DNA from: Cyanobacteria bacterium OH_PDB_230
GTDB lineage: Bacteria > Cyanobacteriota > Vampirovibrionia > Gastranaerophilales > Gastranaerophilaceae
Reading direction: 5' to 3'
Length of the DNA stretch: 64,000 nt
NCBI GenBank assembly: GCA_023421795.1
Contig: JAEZSO010000002.1
Span: forward strand, 744,001-808,000
The position numbers and the translations under genes were made by a program. Below are positions 51,087-60,115 of this stretch, piece after piece. Under the pieces are notes generated by a model. That model was not told the origin of the DNA and searched no databases. It saw nothing but the letters and a program-made list of their open reading frames with translations. The number at the start of each line of letters is the position of its first letter. Positions within the stretch are counted from its first letter, which is position 1.

Positions 51087-52145
51087 ATGGATAACAATAC
51101 TAAAATTTTAATAATCAGACTAAGCGCCCTTGGCGATACTATTCATACGCTGCCATTGGCAAGCGCAATTAAAAAAGCTTACCCTAATTCTCAAATAGGC
51201 TGGATTGTAGAGGATAAGGCGCAACAATTCATAAACAATAACCCTTTAATCGATAAATGCTATGTTCTTCCCAGAAAACAGTGGAAAAAAAGAGGGTTTT
51301 CTCTTAAAAACGTCATAGAGTTTTTCGATATAATTAATGAAATAAGAAAAGAAAAATACGACATAGTTATAGACACCCAGCAATTATTCAAGAGTGCAAG
51401 CCTGATGGCTTTCTTGAATATAAAAAGAAAAATCACACATGCTGATGGCAGAGAATTTTCTTGGATTTTTGCAAACGAATTTGTTAAAACTGACAAAAAG
51501 CAATTTGATTTAAACTATCACGTAGTAAGAAGAAACCTTGATTTCGCTGCACATTTAGGAATTGATGATGATTTTGTCGGCTTCACCCTTCCTGAAGTTC
51601 CCGAGGAATCAAAAGCCAAAGTCAATGAGCTTATGGCATCTTTAGATATGACGAAACCTACAATTGCACTTGCCCCAGCAACAACTTGGGAGACAAAACA
51701 TTGGAAGACGGAATATTGGAAAGATATTATCGAGAGGTTTGCAGACATCGCAAATATAATAATGACAGGTTCTTCCGCTGATGAAAAACTTACAAATTCC
51801 ATTTTAGAGATGAATCCGGATAAAAAGGTGTTAAACCTGACAAGCAAAACAAATCTACTTGAATTATCCGAAGTATATAAAAGATCAGACGTTGTAATAA
51901 GCCCTGACTCAGGAAGCGCACATATCGCCTGGGCGGTTCAAAAACCTTCGTTAATTACGGTTTTTTGTTCGACATCTAAAAACAGAACGGGTCCATTTGG
52001 TACTATTTATTATTCTTTGGCTCCTGATATAAGTTGCTATCCTTGTATGAAGAAAGTTTGCCCTAACAAAAACGAAAAAAATATATGTACAAGTGCTGTA
52101 AATTCTTCACAAGTTATAAATATTGTTAAAAAGATATTACATTAG
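51087..52145 (+). CDS. Glycosyltransferase family 9 heptosyltransferase
   Basis: A 352-residue GT9 enzyme, WaaC/WaaF-like, adding heptose to the LPS inner core from ADP-heptose. ILIIRLSALGDTIHTLPLASAIKKAYP is the family N-terminus; VDTQQLFKSA-like IDTQQLFKSA, LAPATTWETKHWKTEYW, IMTGSSADEKL and VVISPDSGSAHIAWAVQKPSLITVF follow. Four Cys near the C-terminus (SCYPCMKKVCPNKNEKNIC) match the cysteine cluster of many GT9 proteins. RfaE2 at 32908 supplies the donor pathway. Confidence 0.88.
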   Translation: MDNNTKILIIRLSALGDTIHTLPLASAIKKAYPNSQIGWIVEDKAQQFINNNPLIDKCYVLPRKQWKKRGFSLKNVIEFFDIINEIRKEKYDIVIDTQQLFKSASLMAFLNIKRKITHADGREFSWIFANEFVKTDKKQFDLNYHVVRRNLDFAAHLGIDDDFVGFTLPEVPEESKAKVNELMASLDMTKPTIALAPATTWETKHWKTEYWKDIIERFADIANIIMTGSSADEKLTNSILEMNPDKKVLNLTSKTNLLELSEVYKRSDVVISPDSGSAHIAWAVQKPSLITVFCSTSKNRTGPFGTIYYSLAPDISCYPCMKKVCPNKNEKNICTSAVNSSQVINIVKKILH

Positions 52146-52174
52146 TTGCATAAAGGGTGTATAATTTATATACT
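52146..52174 (+). promoter_or_regulatory. Promoter of the GAF-GGDEF gene
   Basis: TTGCAT, a 17-bp spacer and TATACT (52169-52174). It overlaps a TTG codon that could otherwise be taken as the start, which supports the ATG at 52195. Confidence 0.65.
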
Positions 52175-52194
52175 TGTGGAACAGAAATAAAAGT

Positions 52195-54105
52195 ATGAGC
52201 ATATTTTCCAAGTTTAAATCATATTTAAATAAAATCAATCAGGTTGAGGACAACATAGTACTTCGTACAACAGGTTTTTTGGAGGTTTACGAAAGAAACA
52301 TTGCTCTTGAGCAGGAGATAGAGCTTAGAACAAAAGAGTTAAATCAAGCAAACCAAACTCTTCTTACGCTAAGCAATATTTGGGATATGATGAATTCTTC
52401 TCAGCCATTATCAAATGTGCTTGAAAAAATAGTCGCATCACTCCATGGAGAGATGGGATATATTAACAGTACGATTATTCAGCTCCATGATGACCTCAAA
52501 GGCAAGTATTTTCAGCCGAAATCATACTCTATTACTCCTATCTTGCAAAAAGTAATGGATTATATCCAGTTTCCTTTAGATAAATTTAAAATTCCTTATA
52601 TAGAAGAATCTATATTCTCAAAAGCTTTAAACGAGAGAAAAATTCTTCATACTCAGGAAGTTGAAGCGTTAATTAAAAATTTGCTTCTTGAATTTCCACC
52701 GGACAAGGTTGATGAAATTATAGCAATGATTGTTAGTAAATGCGTTATCGTTGTTCCTCTTTTTCAACATAATGAGCCTTTCGGTTGTTTGACAGTATCT
52801 TCGGCCAGAGATGTTCCGACAGATACAGAGCTTAATTTCTTGAACTTGTTTGCGAATCAAATTGAGCTTGCAATAACGATAGCTGGTTTGTTTGAAGAAG
52901 TTAAAAAACAAGCTGTTACTGATCCTTTGACAGGATTGTTCAATCGAAGATATTTTGAAGAGAGCATCATAAAAGAGGCGGAAAGATCTCTGCGTCTGAA
53001 ACAGCCTTTCTCACTGATTTCTTTGGACTTGGATTACCTCAAAAAAATAAATGATACATATGGTCACCAATACGGCGATACCGCTATAAAAACTATAGCT
53101 GACGTAATCAAGAAAAAGGCCCGTTCTATAGATATTCCGGCAAGAATCGGCGGAGAAGAGTTTAATATTATTCTTCCCGGTATTGATTCTTACGGTGCCC
53201 TTATTGCCGCAGAAAGGGTCAGAGCAGCGATTGAGGCAGAAAAAATAGAAAAAATCGGCACCATTACAGCGAGTATTGGTGTTGCCACCTTCCTGGAACA
53301 TAGCGACAGAGTGGATGAACTTATGGAACTTGCAGATCAGGCTATGTATAAAGCAAAAATCTCCGGAAGAAATCAGGTTCAGATAACTAAACTTCAAAAA
53401 GAATCGAACTGGCAAAAAGTCGCCGTAAGTACATTTGTCGATATACTTGCGAAGAATAGAATTCCTGTTCCTGAAGATGTTGCTAAAGAATTGTCCGACA
53501 GACTTGAAAAAGTAACGGTTACAGGAAAAAACTCAAAAGAGGTCTTATATTCGGTTGTTGATATGATTTCAGGTACATACAACAATATGCATCAGGTGGG
53601 AGAAACTAAATCCAAACTCCTAATGGCTGTATTGTTGGCTAAGAGACTCGACTTAACACGAACGGAAGTCGACAAACTGAAAGTTGCTATGCTGCTTTAT
53701 GATATCGGAAATATAATGATTCCAGGGAATATTTTTAACAAAACAGGACCTTTGACCGAAGAAGAAAAACAACAGGTTCAAACCCATCCTTTGATTGCAG
53801 CAAGAGAGATTTTAAAACCTATAGCAAGCATACAAGATGTTATTCCAATCATTGAATACCACCATGAAAATTGGGATGGCAGCGGATATCCTAAAAAATT
53901 ATCCGGCAATGAGATACCTATAACCTCCCAAATCATTTTGCTTGTTGATGCATTTTTTGCTTTAACGCAGGATAGACCATACAGGGTCGCTTATACCGTA
54001 GATGAAGCAATGAACATAATTCGTTCAGGAAGCGGCAAGCAGTGGAACGATAAATTGGTCGAAGAATTTATTTATATAATAAAGCATGAATATGTCGAGC
54101 AATAA
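52195..54105 (+). CDS. GAF-GGDEF protein with degenerate HD-GYP domain
   Basis: A 636-residue signalling protein. A short coiled coil (residues 30-60) is followed by a GAF-like sensor domain (about 65-235), a GGDEF domain with RIGGEEF at 319-323 and an intact RxxD inhibitory site just before it, and a C-terminal HD-GYP-type domain. In the last, the His-Asp pair is YDIGN near residue 502 where active enzymes have HDIGK, while HHENWDGSGYP (about 556-566) and VDAFFALTQDRPYR are kept. So it can probably make c-di-GMP, and its phosphodiesterase half may be inactive or serve as a binding module. The next gene overlaps its 3' end by 20 bases. Confidence 0.88.
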   Translation: MSIFSKFKSYLNKINQVEDNIVLRTTGFLEVYERNIALEQEIELRTKELNQANQTLLTLSNIWDMMNSSQPLSNVLEKIVASLHGEMGYINSTIIQLHDDLKGKYFQPKSYSITPILQKVMDYIQFPLDKFKIPYIEESIFSKALNERKILHTQEVEALIKNLLLEFPPDKVDEIIAMIVSKCVIVVPLFQHNEPFGCLTVSSARDVPTDTELNFLNLFANQIELAITIAGLFEEVKKQAVTDPLTGLFNRRYFEESIIKEAERSLRLKQPFSLISLDLDYLKKINDTYGHQYGDTAIKTIADVIKKKARSIDIPARIGGEEFNIILPGIDSYGALIAAERVRAAIEAEKIEKIGTITASIGVATFLEHSDRVDELMELADQAMYKAKISGRNQVQITKLQKESNWQKVAVSTFVDILAKNRIPVPEDVAKELSDRLEKVTVTGKNSKEVLYSVVDMISGTYNNMHQVGETKSKLLMAVLLAKRLDLTRTEVDKLKVAMLLYDIGNIMIPGNIFNKTGPLTEEEKQQVQTHPLIAAREILKPIASIQDVIPIIEYHHENWDGSGYPKKLSGNEIPITSQIILLVDAFFALTQDRPYRVAYTVDEAMNIIRSGSGKQWNDKLVEEFIYIIKHEYVEQ

Positions 54106-54439
54106 GGATAATATAATTACAGCTTTGTACCGCTGGATTACCACTTTCAAAAACAAGGAAATTCTCAGGGACACAACAAAGTTGAATAATTTTAAATTTG
54201 ACGCTTACGTCGACAGTTCTGTTACAGACCCTCTTTCCTTTACGGTGTTTGAATTGTCGGAAAAAGGTGAGCTGCTTATTGACGATACATCAAGGCTGAT
54301 TGACAGTCAGGCAGCCTTTTATCTGTTTGTAAATCCAAAATCAGGGTGGGTTTTCGCAATAAAAAACACACTGGAAAACCAGAAAAAACTAATAAAACAA
54401 GAACCTATACAGAATTTTAAAATAAAAATTATTCAGTAA
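54086..54439 (+). CDS. Hypothetical protein overlapping the GGDEF gene (117 aa)
   Basis: A 117-residue protein whose start lies inside the end of the GGDEF/HD-GYP gene (ATG at 54086, or 54092), implying translational coupling. It has a beta-rich centre (SFTVFELSEKGELLIDD, AAFYLFVNPKSGWVFAIKN) and no known domain. Its 3' end overlaps the convergent next gene by 11 bases. A helper or target of the c-di-GMP protein is possible. Confidence 0.6.
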   Translation: MNMSSNKDNIITALYRWITTFKNKEILRDTTKLNNFKFDAYVDSSVTDPLSFTVFELSEKGELLIDDTSRLIDSQAAFYLFVNPKSGWVFAIKNTLENQKKLIKQEPIQNFKIKIIQ

Positions 54440-54728
54440 GTTCAAAATCAGGGAAGCCTTGCTCTTCTTTCGCTGCCGCTTCTAAAAGTGAATATGTCAT
54501 GTAAGCTCCGAGGGCAACTGCCTTAGGATCCAAGTCGGTATGATTGGCCGCTTCTATGATTGCAGTATTTATTTCAGGATTTTCTTCCTTTATGTAATGA
54601 ATCATCTTTTTTCTCCAAGAGTGAACATCTTGAAAAATTTCTGCAAAAATTAAAGTTGCGTGCTCTTCACTTATGATTGGTAACACTTCTCTATATCCTG
54701 TTTCGCTTACTTTTGTATTATAGCCCAA
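54429..54728 (-). CDS. Hypothetical protein (about 99 aa, start uncertain)
   Basis: A small acidic helical protein (GYREVLPIISEEHATLIFAEIFQDVHSW ... LEAAAKEEQGFPDFELTE). The frame is open to a TTG at 54803, but those first codons cover the terminator of the upstream hpf gene. A TTG at 54728 or a GTG at 54686 (with AGGA upstream) is more likely. No family recognised. Confidence 0.5.
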   Translation of the reverse strand: MGYNTKVSETGYREVLPIISEEHATLIFAEIFQDVHSWRKKMIHYIKEENPEINTAIIEAANHTDLDPKAVALGAYMTYSLLEAAAKEEQGFPDFELTE

Positions 54729-54762
54729 CTTGCAGAGATTGTCATTATTTATATTTTTCTTA

Positions 54763-54791
54763 ACAAAAAAGCCATATTGGATATGGCTTTT
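54763..54791 (-). terminator. Terminator of hpf
   Basis: AAAAGCCATAT / ATATGGCTTTT stem with a 3-base loop and a T run on the minus strand. Confidence 0.82.
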
Positions 54792-54815
54792 AGAATATTG
54801 CAATTTTAAATATTT

Positions 54816-55193
54816 TTATTCAACTGTTTCTTCAGTTTCTTCTGATTCTTCGTCTTCTTTAATCACATCAGTTCTGATTGATCCTGTTTTTGCTTTTGAC
54901 ATATGTTTGTCTTTGAATTTTTTGACTTGTCTGTCTAGCTTGTCTGAAACAAGGTCAATACTTGCGTACATTGACTCAGCATCTTCGACTGCCTGGATTT
55001 GGCCTGCCGGAAGTTTGCAGATAACTTCTGCTGTATGATTAAGCGCCACTGAAGGGTTTTTGATTACGTTCAAAATAACCTCGATTGATTGTATTTGATC
55101 GTAGTGGTTAGCCACTTTTCCTATTTTTTCTTCAGCATAAGCTTTGATTGCATCTGTGATTTCAATATTACGCCCTTTAACGGTAATGCGCAT
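54816..55193 (-). CDS. hpf: Ribosome hibernation promoting factor (short form)
   Basis: A 125-residue RaiA/HPF protein: MRITVKGRNIEITDAIKAYAEEKIGKVANHYD, then the strand EVICKLPAGQIQAVEDAESMYASIDLVSDKLDRQVKKFKDK, ending in an acidic tail. It binds the decoding centre of idle ribosomes. The C-terminal dimerisation domain of long HPF (the usual cyanobacterial LrtA form) is absent. Confidence 0.9.
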   Translation of the reverse strand: MRITVKGRNIEITDAIKAYAEEKIGKVANHYDQIQSIEVILNVIKNPSVALNHTAEVICKLPAGQIQAVEDAESMYASIDLVSDKLDRQVKKFKDKHMSKAKTGSIRTDVIKEDEESEETEETVE

Positions 55194-55315
55194 ATTTTTG
55201 CCTCCATAAAAACTGTAACTTATTGATTATAAACCATTTTGAAAAACTTTTAAACCTCTTTTTCATTATTTGTTAAGGAAATAGATATTTTTATTAATTT
55301 TTTATGAAATCTGCT

Positions 55316-55344
55316 TTAACAAACAACAAGTCGGATGCTATAAT
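55316..55344 (+). promoter_or_regulatory. Promoter of the ROK kinase
   Basis: TTAACA, a 17-bp spacer and TATAAT with a TGC extension before it, about 80 bp before the start codon. Confidence 0.72.
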
Positions 55345-55422
55345 AAAAACGAATCAGAAATTAATTTTAGATGATTATATAATTAGTTGTTCCTGGTTTC
55401 AATACTACTAATGGAGATACAT

Positions 55423-56391
55423 ATGAATAATCTTTCTATAGGAGTTGACTTGGGTGGGACTAAGGTTCTAACTGCCCTAATAGATAAAACTTCAGGTGAA
55501 GTGATTCATTATATAAAGAAAAAAACCAAGAAGGACAAGGGTCCTGAAAGAATAGTTTATAAGATAATAAAATCTATAAAAGAATTATTAGAAGAAAAAG
55601 AACTTACGACAGAAGACATATCTTCAATAGGGATAGGTGCGGCAGGCCAGGTTGACAGAGATCACGGCATTTTGATAGCAGCACCTAATTTAGACTGTTT
55701 TAATTTGGAATTAAAATCCATTGTTGAAAAAGAATTTAATCTCCCTGTATTTATCGGTAATGACGTGGAGATAGCAACCTTAGGCGAATTAAAGTTCGGT
55801 ACGGGTAAGGGGCAAAAAGACTTCGTGTGTATATTTGTCGGTACCGGTGTGGGTTCAGGACTCGTTCAAGATGGTAAAATCAGGCATGGTGGAGCCGGTA
55901 CTGCAGGAGAAATAGGGCATATTATTGTTGATGTTGGGGGAAGACCCTGTGCCTGCGGGGGAAATGGTTGTTTAGAGGCATATGCATCAAGGCTAGCTGT
56001 TGAAAAAAGAATTATTGGCGCTTTGAAAAAAGGAAGAGCATCTGATATTACAAATTACCTTGCGGAAGGTAAATCTATAAAAACAAGCATGATTAAAAAA
56101 GCCTTGAAAAATAACGACGAGCTTGTAATCCAAACCTTAGACGAAGCAGCAGAGTACCTTGCAAGCGGACTAGCAAGCGTTATGAACTTTTACAATCCCA
56201 AATTGCTAATTTTAGGCGGCGGCTTGATAGATGCTATAGATTACTTCTATGAGAAAACGGTGAAGATTGCTAAATCCAAAGCGCTTCCTACTCCTTCGAG
56301 AAATACGGAATTTAAAAAAGCCGATAGGGGCGATTTTTCAGGGGTTATAGGAGCGGCATTGCTTCAAGATTATAGAGAAGAAAATATTTAA
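55423..56391 (+). CDS. ROK family sugar kinase (glucokinase-like)
   Basis: A 322-residue ROK kinase from the ATG at 55423, with GGAGAT at proper spacing. ATP-binding GVDLGGTKVLTAL at the N-terminus, IGIGAAGQVD, PVFIGNDVEIATLGELKFG, FVGTGVGSGLV, GTAGEIGHIIVDVGGRPCACGGNGCLEAYAS (His and three Cys for zinc) and ILGGGLID. It most likely phosphorylates glucose, feeding the glycolytic genes in this window. Its stop overlaps the convergent TPR gene by four bases. Confidence 0.9.
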   Translation: MNNLSIGVDLGGTKVLTALIDKTSGEVIHYIKKKTKKDKGPERIVYKIIKSIKELLEEKELTTEDISSIGIGAAGQVDRDHGILIAAPNLDCFNLELKSIVEKEFNLPVFIGNDVEIATLGELKFGTGKGQKDFVCIFVGTGVGSGLVQDGKIRHGGAGTAGEIGHIIVDVGGRPCACGGNGCLEAYASRLAVEKRIIGALKKGRASDITNYLAEGKSIKTSMIKKALKNNDELVIQTLDEAAEYLASGLASVMNFYNPKLLILGGGLIDAIDYFYEKTVKIAKSKALPTPSRNTEFKKADRGDFSGVIGAALLQDYREENI

Positions 56392-56753
56392 TATTTTCCT
56401 CCGGAGCAAAGACTTTTATCTCTAGGATTCAATAGAACTTCAGCCAAGTCGCTGCAAGCGTAAGACTGATTTAGTTGTATTAATTTTTCGAGTTCACTTT
56501 CAGCTTCTGTTATTCTGTTCAAGGATCTTAGCAAGGACGCTTTTTTGTAGATGAGTTCAGGATTATATTTATCATACATCTCAACCGATTCTACGTATTC
56601 AAGAGCTTTCTGATAGTCGTGATTTTCTTCGTATGCCGAAGAGATGTCCAGATAGTCTTCAATAGTTGACGCATTTACATTACACAGGGCCTCACATCTT
56701 ATAAAAGATGCAGCAAAAAATATAAAAAATATTATGTATTTTAGAGTTTTCAT
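56388..56753 (-). CDS. Small secreted TPR-like protein
   Basis: A 121-residue protein with a signal peptide (MKTLKYIIFFIFFAASFIRCEA) and two tetratricopeptide-type helix pairs (YLDISSAYEENHDYQKALEYVES; LIYKKASLLRSLNRITEAESELEKLI). Last gene of the glutaredoxin/prismane-like operon, 27 bp after the third paralog. It puts at least one exported element into the cluster. Confidence 0.65.
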   Translation of the reverse strand: MKTLKYIIFFIFFAASFIRCEALCNVNASTIEDYLDISSAYEENHDYQKALEYVESVEMYDKYNPELIYKKASLLRSLNRITEAESELEKLIQLNQSYACSDLAEVLLNPRDKSLCSGGKY

Positions 56754-56780
56754 ATTCCACTTATTTTGTTATTGAATTAT

Positions 56781-58394
56781 TTATTTGCGTTTTTTTAAAA
56801 TGTCTTTGAAGTCTTCAGCAGGGTCTAAAGTTAGATATTTTACGCCGAAAAATTCATTAAGCCCTTTTATGATATTTGGATTAACTGTGAGAGGACAGCA
56901 GTTTCCGAAGAAAAGGCTTTTGAAACCGCAATATTTTAAATTAAGTATGTGTGCAATAGTTTGTATATCGCAGTGTGTGAATATAACTGAAAAATTTAAT
57001 TTATCAATATCGAAATTTTCTATGATTTCATTGATAATAAGATATACAAGGCTATAACCGTAAAAGGCATCTATATGATAAACGTTTTTTTGCTTTGAAG
57101 GGTAAGATAGTGAAATCACGTAATGTTCATCCGATAAAAGGTTAAAAAATTCTTCAAGATACAAATTTTCATGGGGGTATTGGTTCAAAAGATCTATTAA
57201 AAACAGATGTTTAATTTCTCCTGACTTTACACGTTCAAAAATCTTATAAAGGTTAGAAACCATTTCTTTCCATTTGTAGCCGACCTTTATAGGTGAACAT
57301 GCCATCTCTTTTTTAAACCCACCGGTTTCTCTGGCATCTTGTATTATCTTTGAAAAGTCGTAATTCTCAATTTTAGACATCCCAAATGCAGGATATTTAT
57401 CTAACGTATAAACTCTTCCCCTTAAAAAATCTATTTTAGGCTGTGAATTTTGAGTTATCAATATCGGGCCAGGGAAAGTAGCAAAATCATATTTTATGTC
57501 TTCTATAGCTTTTTGGTAATGTCCTGCCAAATTCTTATAATGATTCAGTTGGCTTAAAGAATGCGCGATAAGCAAATCGTTATGAGTATAAATATTTATA
57601 TTTTCATTTTCAGTAGCTTTAAGTATAGCTTCCAAATCTTTGAAAAAGTGTCCGGATACTAATATTGCGGGACCTTTTTTTAAGTTCATACTCACTTCTT
57701 TTTCTTCAACAGGGCCATAAGTCTCGATGATAAGGTCTTTAAAGTTTCTCATTATTTTATAGCTGGTCCTGCTATATTTGAGTATTTTTGAAAATAATTT
57801 TTCATCGGAAAGCGAAATAAAATTGGTTTGATTCAACAATTTTATTACTTCAAGTTTTGCCAGCTTGTCATCAATGCCATAATTGTCGAATTCAGTGAGA
57901 ACCAGGCAGCTTACTTCAACAAGGTTTATTATTATCGAATGAAGATACTTTTTGCTTTTCGGCAAAGCGGTACTTTTTATATATGATTGCCTTTCGCCTT
58001 CACTGATCTTTTTAGATAGATTGTGAGAATTGTTTTTTTCTAAGTGATAAGATGGGGTTATTAGTTGGGCGGTTATTCCATTTTTTTTGCAGTATTCAAT
58101 GTATTTGTCTTCAACTGCGGTTTTGTTTTCTCTTATTTTATTGAAGATTTTCTCAAAATCTTCCCTTTTAAATTCCAGGTTAACTATAATGAGCGAAATA
58201 TAATAAATGGTTTCGTTCAGATATTTTGTTATTTCAATGTGTGACTCTTCTAATTTCAAAATGTAATATGATATTTGCTTTAACTCAGAAAGCAAAAGTT
58301 CTTTTAAATAGTTAATTGAAGGGTCAAATGAAAAAGGCGTCGGTGATTGATCCAGCGAACACAAAGCATTATTGTAGTTAAAAAATACACTCAT
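56781..58394 (-). CDS. Prismane/hybrid-cluster-protein-like pseudoenzyme, copy A
   Basis: A 537-residue protein whose middle and C-terminal parts follow hybrid cluster protein (Hcp): ILVSGHFFKDLEAILKATENENINIYTHNDLL (Hcp: VSGHD...YTHGEML), GHYQKAIEDI...FPGPILITQNS (Hcp: TTNC) and IFTHCDIQTIAHIL (Hcp: SWYEQKAVAIL). Of the hybrid-cluster ligands only His249 remains; Glu is Asp273, and the Cys positions are Ser317, Leu403, Tyr431 and Ala443, with Asp476/Gln478 for the Glu/Lys pair. The N-terminal 4Fe-4S Cys motif is replaced by MSVFFNYNNALCSLDQ. New Cys475 and Cys499-Cys500 appear. Not a standard NO or hydroxylamine reductase; function unknown. Confidence 0.75.
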   Translation of the reverse strand: MSVFFNYNNALCSLDQSPTPFSFDPSINYLKELLLSELKQISYYILKLEESHIEITKYLNETIYYISLIIVNLEFKREDFEKIFNKIRENKTAVEDKYIEYCKKNGITAQLITPSYHLEKNNSHNLSKKISEGERQSYIKSTALPKSKKYLHSIIINLVEVSCLVLTEFDNYGIDDKLAKLEVIKLLNQTNFISLSDEKLFSKILKYSRTSYKIMRNFKDLIIETYGPVEEKEVSMNLKKGPAILVSGHFFKDLEAILKATENENINIYTHNDLLIAHSLSQLNHYKNLAGHYQKAIEDIKYDFATFPGPILITQNSQPKIDFLRGRVYTLDKYPAFGMSKIENYDFSKIIQDARETGGFKKEMACSPIKVGYKWKEMVSNLYKIFERVKSGEIKHLFLIDLLNQYPHENLYLEEFFNLLSDEHYVISLSYPSKQKNVYHIDAFYGYSLVYLIINEIIENFDIDKLNFSVIFTHCDIQTIAHILNLKYCGFKSLFFGNCCPLTVNPNIIKGLNEFFGVKYLTLDPAEDFKDILKKRK

Positions 58395-58421
58395 TTCTTT
58401 TCCTTTTTGATAAAAGTATTT

Positions 58422-60041
58422 CTACTCTTGGTGATTGTCTCTGTTTAATATCATTTCAAAATCTTCAGCTGGATTATTTCCCATGTATTTAATTTCAAAA
58501 AGCTCTTCCAGACCTCTAATTATTGAAGGATTAATTGTTAGAGGGCAGCAGTTTCCAAGAAACAGATTTTTTATACCGATGTGTTTGAAATTCAATATAT
58601 GAGTGAGAGTATGTGCATTACATTGAGTAAATACTGCTGTGACTTCGGTATTGGGAAGGTCGAAGTTAGCTCTTAATTCTTCTAATATCAGATATATCAA
58701 GGAATAGCCATAGAAGGAATTTATGTGCAATACGTTTTCTTGATAGGCGGGATAGGACAATGAAATCGCAAAATGGTCTTTAGGCATAATGCTGAATAAT
58801 TCTTCAAGGTAATCATTTGTATACGGATATTGTTTCAAAATATCTATTATGTATAAATGTTTTAATTCACCTGATTTCATCCTGTCAAAAATATTATGCA
58901 GTTTCTTTAAAATGAGCTCTTTATTGTACCCTACACTTATAGGGTCATGTGTTGTTTCGTTATGGAATCCTTCAGCGTCCTTGGCTGCTTGAATCAACTG
59001 TGAAAAGTCATAATTTTCTATTTTAGACATTCCATAAGAAGGATAATCGTCGGTTGTGTATATTCTGCCTCTGATGAGTTCAATATTAGGAAGTGAATTT
59101 TTGCTTATTAAAATCGGACCGGGAAAAGAAGCAAAATTCAGCTTTGTATTATTTTGTGTTTTTTGATAATGTCCGGCAAGGTGTTTGTGATGGTTCAGTT
59201 GCTTTAATGAATGAACCATTAACATATCGTCGTGCGTATAGATATTTATGTTTTCATTTTCAGTCGCTTCTAACAACAATCTTAAATCTCTGAAAAAATG
59301 TCCTGATGCTAAAATGCAATGCCCGGGCTTTGTTGATGTGCTTGCAAGATTTTCTTCCACAGGTCCATATTCGTCAACCATTACATCTTTTAGCTTCTTC
59401 ATTATTCTGTAAGTGGTAGAGTTAAAGTTTAATACCATTTCAATCCACTTCTCATCAGGAAGCGAAGGGAAATTTGTTATATTCAAAAGCTGCATTACAT
59501 CGAGCTTTGCATCCACTTCATCAACGCTGTAGTTGTCCAATTCCGTAATAAATAAGCAGGAGGTTTCAATTATGTTTACAATTATTTCGTATAGGTTTTT
59601 CTTGATTTTTGAGAGTATAGTGTTTTTTAATAAAGCTTGTCTTTCGCCTTCATGGATTGCATTTACTATGTTTGATTTTTCAGGATCAAGTTTATAGGAA
59701 GGTTTTAAAAGTTGTGATGGGGTACCGTGCTCATTGCAGTAATCAATATAAGTTTTTTCGATTTCATTTTTTTTAAATCTTAAACCTTCAATAATTTGAT
59801 TGAACTCATTACGTCTAAAATCCAAGTTTGCAACAACAAGAGAAATAAAATATATGACTTTGTCTCTTACTTCTTTTGTATCTATCGATAGGTCTTCAAG
59901 CTTTAGAATATAATATGCTATTTGCTTTAATTCATAAATGAGCAGCTCTTTTAATGAAACTATAGAAGGGTCATGCGAAATAGAACTGGGAGCCTGTCCT
60001 AGAATGCAAACCGGATTTGAATAATTAAAAAATACACTCAT
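58422..60041 (-). CDS. Prismane/hybrid-cluster-protein-like pseudoenzyme, copy B
   Basis: A 539-residue paralog of the flanking genes along its whole length, opening MSVFFNYSNPVCILGQ. Hcp-type segments are ILASGHFFRDLRLLLEATENENINIYTHDDML, FPGPILISKNS, and VFTQCNAHTLTHIL. His248 is kept; the other hybrid-cluster positions are Asp272, Ser316, Leu402, Tyr430, Ser442, Asn475 and His477. The copy-shared Cys474 and Cys498-Cys499 (GNCCPLT) are present. It lies 27 bp before copy A in the same transcript. The lack of frameshifts and shared conserved blocks argue it is under selection. Confidence 0.75.
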   Translation of the reverse strand: MSVFFNYSNPVCILGQAPSSISHDPSIVSLKELLIYELKQIAYYILKLEDLSIDTKEVRDKVIYFISLVVANLDFRRNEFNQIIEGLRFKKNEIEKTYIDYCNEHGTPSQLLKPSYKLDPEKSNIVNAIHEGERQALLKNTILSKIKKNLYEIIVNIIETSCLFITELDNYSVDEVDAKLDVMQLLNITNFPSLPDEKWIEMVLNFNSTTYRIMKKLKDVMVDEYGPVEENLASTSTKPGHCILASGHFFRDLRLLLEATENENINIYTHDDMLMVHSLKQLNHHKHLAGHYQKTQNNTKLNFASFPGPILISKNSLPNIELIRGRIYTTDDYPSYGMSKIENYDFSQLIQAAKDAEGFHNETTHDPISVGYNKELILKKLHNIFDRMKSGELKHLYIIDILKQYPYTNDYLEELFSIMPKDHFAISLSYPAYQENVLHINSFYGYSLIYLILEELRANFDLPNTEVTAVFTQCNAHTLTHILNFKHIGIKNLFLGNCCPLTINPSIIRGLEELFEIKYMGNNPAEDFEMILNRDNHQE

Positions 60042-60115
60042 GTTTTTTCCTTTTTTGTGATTGTTATATACTTATATGATTTTGTTTTCTTATTGAATTG
60101 TCTTTGCCGTGTGTT

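Noticed and set aside
53011..53415. 134-residue minus-strand ORF
   Set aside because: Antisense to the GGDEF gene, no ribosome site, composition of a shadow frame.
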